Notes: generated by a model from the sequence alone, not told the origin. A stretch of DNA of 6,883 nt from JACQID01 sp035289125 (GCA_035289125.1 DATDXW010000051.1:1-6883), one strand, 5' to 3'. Shown: positions 1 to 5,053, counted from the stretch's first letter. A program made the numbers and translations.

Positions 1-141
1 CTTTCCAACCATAATTGTGGTCGTCGTAGGCAACGCGGGAACCGGCGTTGTGCCTCCGATTCCGCCTATCGTCGTTGAGGCAAAGCATCCCAATCCGCCG
101 CCGCTGTCGTATTTGCATGTCGTGCCACCTGTACAAGGCAG
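1..141 (-). CDS. Fragment of a Thr-rich secreted or surface protein, no visible start (5' disrupted?), runs off left edge
   Basis: Reading leftward on the minus strand from 141, one frame stays open to the window edge. It gives 47 residues with a Cys/Gly-rich part (CTGGTTCKYDSGGGLGCF) followed by a Thr/Pro/Gly linker ending in PALPTTTTIMVGK. The linker closely resembles the TTTTI and TTTTLP stretches of the surface protein at the right edge, and its antisense translation (runs of Val) looks like the antisense of that gene's linker, which supports this frame. The frame is closed upstream by TAG at 142-144, and no ATG, GTG or early TTG start is present; there is also no signal peptide, which a secreted protein should have. 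It may be a broken gene, a frameshift, or a chance open frame. A competing open frame here is extremely Arg-rich and looks like a shadow. No function can be assigned. Confidence 0.33.
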   Translation of the reverse strand, partial: MPCTGGTTCKYDSGGGLGCFASTTIGGIGGTTPVPALPTTTTIMVGK

Positions 142-160
142 CTATTTATTGCATTTCTTA

Positions 161-169
161 TGTATATAT
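161..169 (-). promoter_or_regulatory. TATA-like box downstream of the DedA-type gene, facing the left edge
   Basis: Minus-strand ATATATACA lies in the 40-bp gap between the DedA-type stop and the fragment at the left edge. A transcript would begin near position 137-139. No good start codon in the Thr-rich frame follows, so its relation to that fragment is unclear. Confidence 0.25.
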
Positions 170-181
170 CTTCAAATCGTG

Positions 182-661
182 CTAAAACAATCCGTCAATG
201 AGGCGTATTCCCGCCGCAGCCGCGTAAGCCAGTGCAATGTAGCGAACGGTCTTCCCCGCCGCGCCGGCGATGAGGAATTTCTTTGCATCATACTTTATCG
301 CCCCGCAAAAAAGCCCGAGCGCGTCAAACGGCAGGGGCAGCGACGAGAAGATAAATATGATAAGCATCCCGTTGTGCCGCGCAAAGAGCTTCTCAAGGCG
401 CGCGAACCATGCGGCGAATTCCTTTTTCTTAGAGACCAACCTGCTACCGCCCAAACCGATGCCGTATCCCGTCATCTCCCCGATAGCCGAGCCGATGCCC
501 GCGGCAATGCCGACAAGCAGCGGGTCAAGCGCAGTCACGGCAAACGGGATGATTACGTATCCCGGTACAGGCAAAAAGACGGTTGCGCTTGTTATCGCCG
601 AGGCGAGGAAGACGCCGAGATAGCTGAAACCGGTTATGAGAGAGAGAAAAAACTGTTCCAT
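182..661 (-). CDS. VTT-domain (DedA/YqaA-like, SNARE-associated) integral membrane protein
   Basis: This 159-residue protein is almost entirely hydrophobic and carries the layout of the VTT/DedA superfamily, closest by eye to the short YqaA branch. It has an N-terminal membrane segment (about 5-29), a PVPG re-entrant motif (31-34), a second hydrophobic stretch with GSAIGEMTGYGIG (57-69), a basic cytoplasmic loop (74-98), a second re-entrant-like segment SSLPLPFD (106-113), a conserved Gly120, KTVR (137-140), and a last helix. Family members are implicated in lipid scrambling or envelope homeostasis; the substrate here is unknown. I chose the ATG at 661 over the one at 670, because a TTTTTAAA box begins exactly 30 nt upstream of 661, as expected for a leaderless mRNA, and translation then begins MEQFFLSL. 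It diverges from a CDP-alcohol phosphatidyltransferase, another membrane-lipid gene. Confidence 0.82.
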   Translation of the reverse strand: MEQFFLSLITGFSYLGVFLASAITSATVFLPVPGYVIIPFAVTALDPLLVGIAAGIGSAIGEMTGYGIGLGGSRLVSKKKEFAAWFARLEKLFARHNGMLIIFIFSSLPLPFDALGLFCGAIKYDAKKFLIAGAAGKTVRYIALAYAAAAGIRLIDGLF

Positions 662-683
662 ATGAAACATTCTACAGGCAGCT

Positions 684-691
684 TTTAAAAA
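684..691 (-). promoter_or_regulatory. TATA-like box of the DedA-type gene (leaderless)
   Basis: Minus-strand TTTTTAAA, its first base 30 nt upstream of the A of ATG 661. The same octamer stands 28 nt upstream of the divergent gene's ATG. The spacing places the transcription start at or very near the start codon. Confidence 0.6.
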
Positions 692-726
692 TTAGGCTTT
701 CAGCGGCGCTGCCGGGAACGCAGGCA

Positions 727-734
727 TTTATATA
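727..734 (+). promoter_or_regulatory. Strong archaeal TATA-type box (TTTATATA)
   Basis: ATTTATATAG matches the archaeal TATA consensus better than any other site in the window. On the plus strand the predicted transcription start falls at about 756, exactly on an ATG. Read on the minus strand (TATATAAA) it could instead serve as an extra upstream promoter for the DedA-type gene, giving a leader of about 40 nt. Confidence 0.45.
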
Positions 735-755
735 GCCAAACCTTCGCTTGCGCAG

Positions 756-791
756 ATGCATAGCAGGAAGAGGATTGCAGTAAATGCATAA
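756..791 (+). CDS. Possible 11-residue leaderless minigene (or 5' end of a small RNA)
   Basis: The ATG lies 29 nt after the first base of the TTTATATA box, the same geometry seen for the proven-looking genes here. The ORF encodes MHSRKRIAVNA and stops with TAA. The sequence ATGCATA occurs at its start (756-762) and again at its end (784-790). Eleven codons cannot be judged by composition, and no Shine-Dalgarno sequence precedes it. It could equally be the first bases of a non-coding RNA or leader for the downstream gene at 955, or a chance coincidence. Confidence 0.18.
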   Translation: MHSRKRIAVNA

Positions 792-851
792 CTTTCTGGC
801 AACTAGTAAAAGAGTGCCGGCAGGATACAAAAGATTCTCTTCCATGTTTAT

Positions 852-873
852 AACCCGCAAACCGAAAACCACC
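852..873. repeat. Copy A of a 22-bp intergenic repeat
   Basis: The segment AACCCGC...ACCGAAA...CCACC matches positions 4889-4910 at 19 of 22 bases in the same orientation. Both copies lie in the two longest intergenic gaps of the window. No function is recognised. Confidence 0.45.
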
Positions 874-886
874 GAAGCGATTGGAT

Positions 887-898
887 GCACAGCTGTGC
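887..898. promoter_or_regulatory. Perfect 12-bp palindrome (possible operator)
   Basis: GCACAGCTGTGC is a perfect dyad lying 28 bp upstream of the TTTTTAAA box of the CDP-alcohol transferase gene. The position suits an activator or repressor that binds as a dimer. No regulator is encoded in the window and the motif is not one I recognise. Confidence 0.33.
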
Positions 899-926
899 GT
901 CATTGAACCAGTTCACACTTGGCAGT

Positions 927-934
927 TTTTTAAA
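927..934 (+). promoter_or_regulatory. TATA-like box of the CDP-alcohol transferase gene (leaderless)
   Basis: TTTTTAAA begins 28 nt before the ATG at 955. The longer ORF would start at ATG 934, inside this box, so the internal ATG is the better start. Confidence 0.6.
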
Positions 935-954
935 TGCGCCCTACCATTAAAATA

Positions 955-1542
955 ATGCTTTACGCGAAACGGCACGTTCTTGCGCCCGTGGAGCGCGCCA
1001 TAGGCAAGCTATTCGCTTTTCTCCCTCCGAACGCATGGACTCTGCTTTCCATAATATTCGCGCTCATTTTCGCCTTCGCAGTGTCCCAGTACATGTTCCT
1101 GGCAGGCAGCGCGCTTTTACTCGCAACGGCGTTTCTTGACCTGATAGACGGCTCGGTGGCGCGGTATACGAAAAGCGCAACGGTGAAAGGCGCGTATCTT
1201 GACACGATTGCAGACAGGTACGTGGAAGGGATAGTAATAATATCGCTGCTCTTTGTCGGGCTGCCTGATTACGTTGTTCCAGCGTCGCTCTGGATATTCG
1301 CTTACCTTTTCGGAAGCTTCATGACGACCTACGCGAAAGCCGCTTTGGCCGAGAAAGCGCGGCAGGAAATTATGGGCGGCTTGCTCGAAAGGGCGGAAAG
1401 GATGCTTATATTAATAGTAGGCGTGTTCCTTGCCTCGATGAACGTTGATTACCTGCTTTACGTCGTCATCGCGCTGGCAATACTAACCAATATATCCGCG
1501 TTGCAACGAATATGCATAGGAATGAAGAACATAAACAAATAG
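955..1542 (+). CDS. CDP-alcohol phosphatidyltransferase (class I), possibly archaetidylinositol phosphate synthase-like
   Basis: The enzyme moves a phosphatidyl or archaetidyl group from a CDP-activated lipid to an alcohol at the membrane. The diagnostic signature D-x2-D-G-x2-A-R-x8-G-x3-D-x3-D is complete: Asp62, Asp65, Gly66, Ala69, Arg70, Gly79, Asp83 and Asp87 of the 195-residue product. About six membrane segments are visible, at roughly 28-43, 46-62, 90-104, 109-124, 149-162 and 165-185. The GLLERAERMLILIVG stretch (142-156) recalls the GxxERAERLLIL element of archaeal inositol-phosphate-type synthases as I remember them, but the acceptor alcohol cannot be fixed by eye. The start at 955 rather than 934 rests on the TATA spacing. 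It is first in a plus-strand run with pth2 and truD and diverges from a DedA-type membrane protein gene. Confidence 0.88.
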   Translation: MLYAKRHVLAPVERAIGKLFAFLPPNAWTLLSIIFALIFAFAVSQYMFLAGSALLLATAFLDLIDGSVARYTKSATVKGAYLDTIADRYVEGIVIISLLFVGLPDYVVPASLWIFAYLFGSFMTTYAKAALAEKARQEIMGGLLERAERMLILIVGVFLASMNVDYLLYVVIALAILTNISALQRICIGMKNINK

Positions 1543-1592
1543 CGAGCCATAGAGAGCATAATATGGGATATGCACTTGCGAATGAAATGAGC

Positions 1593-1599
1593 GAGGGGT
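1593..1599 (+). promoter_or_regulatory. Ribosome binding site that fixes the pth2 start
   Basis: GAGGGGT ends 1 nt before TTG 1601 but 4 nt before GTG 1604. The spacing favours GTG, giving a protein that begins MFKQVIIVRADL, typical of archaeal Pth2. A weak TATA-like CATAATAT at 1557-1564 could give this gene its own short leader. Confidence 0.5.
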
Positions 1600-1603
1600 A
1601 TTG

Positions 1604-1948
1604 GTGTTCAAGCAGGTTATAATCGTAAGGGCGGATTTGAAGATGGGAAAGGGCAAGCTTGCTGCACAAGTGGCTCACGCGTCTTACTCCGCAACGAAAA
1701 AAGCGGACAAGAAGATTCTTGGCGCATGGGAAAACGCCGGGCAGAAGAAAATCGTTCTCAAAGTGGGCAGCGAAGAAGAGTTGCTTACAGTGGAAAAAAA
1801 ATGCAAAGCCAAAAAAATACCGTGCGCGCTTATCACAGACGCGGGATTGACGCAGCTTGAGCCCGGAACGGCGACGGCACTGGGAATAGGGCCAGACAAA
1901 GAGGAAAGGATAGATGAAATTACAGGAGACCTCTCCCTTTTGGGCTGA
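1604..1948 (+). CDS. pth2: Peptidyl-tRNA hydrolase, Pth2 type
   Basis: Pth2 cleaves the ester between a stalled peptide and its tRNA in the cytoplasm, recycling tRNA. The 114-residue product has the usual length and hallmarks: N-terminal strand FKQVIIVRADL, the catalytic and tRNA-binding stretch KMGKGKLAAQVAHAS (about 13-27), a central ALITDAGLTQLEPGT (about 95 onward by position of the Asp-Ala-Gly motif), and the C-terminal LGIGPDKEERIDEITGDLSLL. This is the archaeal/eukaryotic form, unrelated to bacterial Pth. The GTG start at 1604 is chosen over TTG 1601 on Shine-Dalgarno spacing and family N-termini. The gene follows the CDP-alcohol transferase by 61 bp and its last 35 bp overlap truD in another frame, so the two are likely cotranscribed and perhaps translationally coupled. 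Confidence 0.96.
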   Translation: MFKQVIIVRADLKMGKGKLAAQVAHASYSATKKADKKILGAWENAGQKKIVLKVGSEEELLTVEKKCKAKKIPCALITDAGLTQLEPGTATALGIGPDKEERIDEITGDLSLLG

Positions 1949-2855
1949 CTTTGGCGCGCTCGGCGTGTTGAAGAAGCCGGAGGACTTCATAGTGGAGGAA
2001 GTGCTGGAAGACAAATTCTTCAGAAAGTACAGCCGCGACTCAGGCAAGGTCTTGCCGATAGAAAAAAAATTCGTGCTTGCCGTTTTGAGAAAGCGTTTCA
2101 TGACAACGGAGGAGTCGATGGAGAAAATAGCGTGGCGCCTCGCTTTGCCGCGCAGCCACATCGGCTACGCCGGACTGAAAGACAAGTTCGCGATAACTTA
2201 TCAGTATGTCACGTTTCCCGCCGAAGCCGAAAAGAACATGGGCAAAGTCGGCGACGAGCGGATGAAACTGGAAAAAGTCGGCTACACGGACAGCGCGATA
2301 AACATAGGCGAGCTGAAAGGCAATAAGTTCACAATCACGCTGCACGGCGGCAAGATTCCCCGCGCCATCCCGAAAGAGTTTCCCAATTATTTTGGGCCCC
2401 AGCGTCTGGGCAGGGACGGCAAAAACGCGCGGATAGGCGAGGCAATAATAAGGCGCGACTATGCGTCTGCCGTGAAAGAGATAAACGCGATTTATAACGC
2501 GTCGTTTTCGGACATTATACAGGTGCCAAAGCCCAAGCTTAAGTTCTTTGTCCACGCGTATCAGGCGTGGCTCTTTAATGCGCTGCTCGCCGAAGGCAAG
2601 GATGCGATGATGCCGGGCCATGCCCGCATCCCTGTTTCATTGAGAAGCGAGCTTAAGCCGGAAGACTTCCGCTTCACAGACTTACGGATGTCCTTCGCCG
2701 GCGGCAGGCGCGCGCCGCTCGTTGAAACGGACGTGCATTGCAAAAAGGACGAGGGGCGTGTCGTGCTCAAGTTCTTCCTGCCGAAAGGTAGCTATGCCAC
2801 TGCCGTGCTGGCCGAGATTGCCAAGAGTCCCGAACGATATACTCAAATACATTAA
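1914..2855 (+). CDS. truD: tRNA pseudouridine synthase D (TruD/Pus7 family), compact form
   Basis: TruD isomerises a uridine to pseudouridine in tRNA (U13 in Escherichia coli). The 313-residue product carries the family motifs in order: KPEDFIVEEV (21-30), the catalytic block GYAGLKDKFAITYQ (84-97) with Asp90 matching the catalytic Asp, GELKGNKFTITL (132-143), NYFGPQRLG (158-166), the HAYQAWLFN helix (214-222), GRRAPLV (264-270) and the closing FFLPKGSYATAVLAEI (287-302). Between residues 222 and 287 there are only about 65 residues, where the E. coli enzyme has about 120, so the TRUD insertion domain looks much reduced. All catalytic elements are present, so I expect activity. A GAGGA sequence at 1901-1905 stands 8 nt before the ATG. 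The 35-bp overlap with pth2 is in a different frame. Confidence 0.95.
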   Translation: MKLQETSPFWADFGALGVLKKPEDFIVEEVLEDKFFRKYSRDSGKVLPIEKKFVLAVLRKRFMTTEESMEKIAWRLALPRSHIGYAGLKDKFAITYQYVTFPAEAEKNMGKVGDERMKLEKVGYTDSAINIGELKGNKFTITLHGGKIPRAIPKEFPNYFGPQRLGRDGKNARIGEAIIRRDYASAVKEINAIYNASFSDIIQVPKPKLKFFVHAYQAWLFNALLAEGKDAMMPGHARIPVSLRSELKPEDFRFTDLRMSFAGGRRAPLVETDVHCKKDEGRVVLKFFLPKGSYATAVLAEIAKSPERYTQIH

Positions 2856-2862
2856 TATTTGA
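2843..2862. terminator. Inverted repeat at the truD stop codon
   Basis: TCAAATA and TATTTGA form a 7-bp stem around a 6-nt loop containing the truD TAA. It is A/T-rich and followed by short T runs. Archaeal termination usually relies on T tracts more than hairpins, so the role is uncertain. Confidence 0.28.
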
Positions 2863-2911
2863 ACATTCTATAATATCTTTGATATATCCTGAAGGGTATT
2901 GTAATATGTTC
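2861..2911. terminator. Imperfect inverted repeat filling the convergent truD / thioredoxin-like junction
   Basis: Outer arms GAACAT (2861-2866) and ATGTTC (2906-2911) and an inner stem ATATCC-TGAA-GGGTAT (2884-2899, one G-T pair) nest within the 54-bp gap between convergent genes. A shared bidirectional termination zone is a reasonable guess, without direct proof. Confidence 0.27.
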
Positions 2912-3545
2912 AATAATTTATGTCCTTCAGTATAGAATCAACGTCGTTTATGCCGCTTATTTCAAAGCTCCTGCCGCGCACGATGACAACGGGCGCGCCC
3001 GTCACGTTGTAGCGCGCTTTCAGCGACGATATGGCGTCCGACTCAAGGTCATAGTCAAACGAATATATCATAGTTTCGGGATGCGCGTTCTTGTACGCCG
3101 TAAGGATGAACCCGGTTTTCTCGCTCTCGTCTTTTTCGTTCGTGTTTGAATAGACGAAGAAAATCTTGGTGAAGTTCGCCCCGCATTTGGCGTTGAAATT
3201 GTCTACAATCCGCGAATGCTCAAGCTCAAGCGCACTGTAAAGTTTCTTCTGCTCCATGACCCTTTCGTCGCCCTTCCCTATCTTCGCCTCAAGGAAAGCG
3301 ACGTTGCTCCCCACCTCGTCCAGTTTCGAAGACGCCTCACGCAGCAGTTTTTCATCGCAGGAAAAGGCGGAGAGGTATGTCCCGGTTTCCGTCACGTATT
3401 GCGCTATATATTCGTTCCCTCTCCCGGTAAGCTCAAGGTTATAGTGGACAACGTAGCTGCTCACGGCAAACACGACAGCAAAGGCAGCCGTGGCTATGAA
3501 AAATGACAGCGCAATGCGCGCGGCATAATCCATTTCTCTATCCAT
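2910..3545 (-). CDS. Membrane-anchored thioredoxin-fold protein lacking the CXXC site
   Basis: The 211-residue product has a short basic/acidic N-terminus, one membrane segment (about 11-33), a long helical, probably coiled-coil region (about 64-118), and a C-terminal thioredoxin-like domain (125-211) that would lie outside the cell. The fold is indicated by strand KIFFVYSN, YSFDYDLESDAISSLKARYNV, and the cis-Pro loop TGAPVVIV (Pro185). Where related archaeal proteins, as I recall them, have FYSN followed by CxxC, this one reads SNTNEKDESEKTG with no cysteine. The only cysteines, Cys63 and Cys121, flank the helical region and could pair. So redox activity by the usual mechanism is unlikely; a binding or scaffold role is inferred. 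ATG 3545 is preferred because GGAGG lies 7 nt upstream, while ATG 3551 is only 1 nt from it. The start overlaps the end of the glycosyltransferase gene by 8 bp. Confidence 0.75.
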   Translation of the reverse strand: MDREMDYAARIALSFFIATAAFAVVFAVSSYVVHYNLELTGRGNEYIAQYVTETGTYLSAFSCDEKLLREASSKLDEVGSNVAFLEAKIGKGDERVMEQKKLYSALELEHSRIVDNFNAKCGANFTKIFFVYSNTNEKDESEKTGFILTAYKNAHPETMIYSFDYDLESDAISSLKARYNVTGAPVVIVRGRSFEISGINDVDSILKDINY

Positions 3546-4779
3546 CTTCATTCCTCCATTTCACTCCCTTGGAGAACGCGGCGCTGAAAAGCGACAGTAT
3601 CCACCAGAACGCAAAAAGCAGCGAGAACACGAGTATGAAGAACGCGAAGTTGAGCATCGTGCCTTCTTTGTAAAGCATCTGCTTTCTGGAAAAATGCAGG
3701 TAGGCGCCCATCACAAAGACGAAAAGGAAACTGAATATGAATGCAGGCTCGCCAAAGACGTGGAAGAATACATTTTGCAGCGAATACGCGCTTATCTCAA
3801 GCACGTCGTAAAAGGCGAAGTTTATTGAATACAGGAATGTCAATTCTTTCTGGAGTTCCAGCAGGCTCCGGAGCGCGAGGTACGACATTATCAGGACAGC
3901 AAACAGCACGGAAACCGTGGCAGTGGGCAGAATCACTTTCCCCAGTATCCCGTGTTCAAAGCCGTACAGGCGGCGGTAATCCCACATGTTTATGATAAGT
4001 CCCGTATACCAGCGCTTTCTCTGCGTGAGCACGTCCGTGAATTTTTCCGGTGCCACGGTGTATACGGCGGCGCTGGGCGCGTTTTCTATGGCGAGCTTCT
4101 TGCTCTGAATTCTCAGCGCGATTTCAAGGTCTTCCGTGATATTATGCTCGTCAAAAAGCCCGTGCTTCGTGAAGAACGATTTCCTGTAAGCCGCGAATGC
4201 GCCGGGCGTGACATATATCGCGTTCACCGTGGCGAACGTCTTTCTCATGAACGTACCCAAGTAATATTCTATCTGCTGCACCCTGCCCATCAGCCCCTTC
4301 GGGCGGTATACGCCTATGGAAGGGGTGACCGAAACGACCTTTTCATCGTAGAAGTGCGCCATCATCTTCCTCACGGCATCCGGCTCCGCTATTGTGTCAG
4401 CGTCCATGGTTATTATTATCTCGTTCATGGCTTTCATTATACCGCGGTTCAGCGCAGCGCCCTTGCCGCCTCTTTCTTTTCTGATAACCATGACGGGAAA
4501 GGACTTGGCTATGCTATACGTGGAATCGGTGCTGCCGTCGTCCACGACTATGATTTCCATCCTGTCCTTCGGGTAGTTTATTTCCAGCGCGGATTTTATC
4601 GTTTTTTCTATGCTTTTCTCCTCATTGTGGGCGGGGATGATTATGCTGACGCTCTTGCCGTCCGATTCCGATGGGATGGATTTTTTCCTGTAATATGAAG
4701 CCATGCTAAGAGCGTAAAAAGCCGTGGTGAACAAGCCGACGTACGCAAGGGCGTATATCAGCAAAAGATGGAATTCCAT
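3538..4779 (-). CDS. Membrane-embedded processive family-2 glycosyltransferase (GT2)
   Basis: The 413-residue product matches hyaluronan/cellulose/poly-GlcNAc synthase-type enzymes, which polymerise or transfer a sugar from a nucleotide donor at the inner face of the membrane. It has one N-terminal membrane helix (about 4-26), then the GT-A domain: SIIIPAHNE (45-53), VVDDGSTDST (79-88), the donor/metal motif DAD (126-128), acceptor-side TED (215-217), and QRKRW (253-257), the QxxRW motif of processive enzymes. Four or so membrane segments follow (about 281-303, 318-340, 345-362, 376-401). Sugar and product are unknown; envelope polysaccharide or glycan is inferred. The ORF could be extended upstream to 4851, but that part contains the TATA element, and ATG 4779 has GGTG 5 nt before it and begins directly with the membrane helix. 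It is followed by the thioredoxin-like gene with overlap. Confidence 0.9.
   Translation of the reverse strand: MEFHLLLIYALAYVGLFTTAFYALSMASYYRKKSIPSESDGKSVSIIIPAHNEEKSIEKTIKSALEINYPKDRMEIIVVDDGSTDSTYSIAKSFPVMVIRKERGGKGAALNRGIMKAMNEIIITMDADTIAEPDAVRKMMAHFYDEKVVSVTPSIGVYRPKGLMGRVQQIEYYLGTFMRKTFATVNAIYVTPGAFAAYRKSFFTKHGLFDEHNITEDLEIALRIQSKKLAIENAPSAAVYTVAPEKFTDVLTQRKRWYTGLIINMWDYRRLYGFEHGILGKVILPTATVSVLFAVLIMSYLALRSLLELQKELTFLYSINFAFYDVLEISAYSLQNVFFHVFGEPAFIFSFLFVFVMGAYLHFSRKQMLYKEGTMLNFAFFILVFSLLFAFWWILSLFSAAFSKGVKWRNEDG
3553..3557 (-). promoter_or_regulatory. Shine-Dalgarno sequence deciding the thioredoxin-like start
   Basis: GGAGG on the minus strand sits inside the end of the glycosyltransferase gene, 7 nt upstream of ATG 3545 and 1 nt upstream of ATG 3551. 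This is the strongest Shine-Dalgarno match in the window. Confidence 0.6.
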
Positions 4780-4808
4780 TGTAACACCGATTAAGTATCC
4801 GCCCAGCC

Positions 4809-4820
4809 TATTTAAATATT
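4809..4820 (-). promoter_or_regulatory. TATA-like element upstream of the glycosyltransferase gene
   Basis: TATTTAAATATT is nearly palindromic and so could act in both directions. On the minus strand its centre is about 35 nt before ATG 4779, predicting a short leader of about 9 nt carrying GGTG. On the plus strand it would start a transcript near 4840, running into copy B of the repeat. Confidence 0.45.
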
Positions 4821-4888
4821 GAATTCCGCTGTGGCGCTGCCCAATAAGCAATTCCCGCCCAAAATCTTTATGATTTGAAATGAGCTAC

Positions 4889-4910
4889 AACCCGCACACC
4901 GAAAGCCACT
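4889..4910. repeat. Copy B of a 22-bp intergenic repeat
   Basis: This matches 852-873 at 19 of 22 positions, same orientation on the plus strand. The sequences beyond the 22 bp do not align clearly. It lies about 110 bp upstream of the glycosyltransferase start. Confidence 0.45.
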
Positions 4911-5035
4911 CAGTACGAGAGACAAAGGCGGATTAGCTCCCTAACTGAATGACAATAAGTAAAGCCTAAAACAAACCCGCCCCATCAAAAATTCAATCGT
5001 GCGCTGAAAGTCCTTTACTGCCCTTTTCATAACAC

Positions 5036-5053
5036 CCGCTACTTTAGTGGCGG
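5036..5053 (+). other. Hairpin just beyond the lipoprotein stop codon
   Basis: CCGCTAC and GTGGCGG form a 7-bp stem around TTTA. On the plus strand one pair is G-U, whereas on the minus strand (the direction of the flanking genes) the same position becomes an A-C mismatch, so the structure is slightly better as plus-strand RNA. A second small stem, GATAG / CTATC (5053-5057 and 5065-5069), overlaps the lipoprotein stop. It may be a terminator, part of a small RNA, or chance. Confidence 0.3.

Larger units (their letters stand above)
662..954. other. Divergent intergenic region (about 290 bp) between the DedA-type and CDP-alcohol transferase genes
   Basis: No convincing protein gene of normal size lies here. 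The region holds two TTTTTAAA boxes facing outward (684-691 minus, 927-934 plus), a third TATA box (727-734), an 11-codon ORF (756-791), a copy of a 22-bp repeat shared with the gap near 4889, and a 12-bp palindrome (887-898). A short perfect inverted repeat CAGCG-G-CGCTG sits at 701-711. Minus-strand ORFs of 67 and 72 codons cross the region but contain the promoter elements and resemble no family I know. Confidence 0.7.

Noticed and set aside
1..118. Second open minus-strand frame from ATG 118 to the left edge
   Set aside because: Very Arg-rich (about 9 of 39 codons) with scattered rare Arg codons, as expected of a shadow of the Gly/Thr-rich frame.
17..688. 223-codon plus-strand ORF over the DedA-type gene and left edge
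   Set aside because: It is antisense to a clear VTT membrane protein and a Thr-rich linker; its Val runs are the mirror of Thr codons.
672..890. 72-codon minus-strand ORF upstream of the DedA-type gene
   Set aside because: It crosses the promoter boxes and the palindrome, matches no family and has no convincing ribosome binding site; kept as intergenic.
1466..2161. 231-codon minus-strand ORF over pth2 and the start of truD
   Set aside because: Antisense to two unmistakable conserved genes, with no recognisable product of its own.
3952..4698. 248-codon plus-strand ORF inside the glycosyltransferase gene
   Set aside because: Antisense to the GT2 catalytic domain; composition rich in Arg/His/Tyr typical of a shadow frame.
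4780..4851. N-terminal extension of the glycosyltransferase by 24 residues
   Set aside because: The added stretch contains the TATA-like element, and the family-like N-terminal membrane helix begins right at ATG 4779.
4881..4895. tRNA-like 5' half (GCGGGTTGTAGCTCA) on the minus strand, followed by TTTCAAATC
   Set aside because: The D and T elements are almost adjacent and there is no acceptor partner; too short for a tRNA and best seen as chance.
4927..4939. tRNA-like 5' half (GGCGGATTAGCTC) on the plus strand
   Set aside because: The D-stem GCTC has no matching GAGC, and no anticodon arm, T arm or complementary acceptor end follows at the right distance.
4861..4960. Box C/D-type guide RNA suggested by ATGATTT and CTGA motifs
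   Set aside because: The C and D boxes are imperfect and wrongly spaced, and no C'/D' pair is present.
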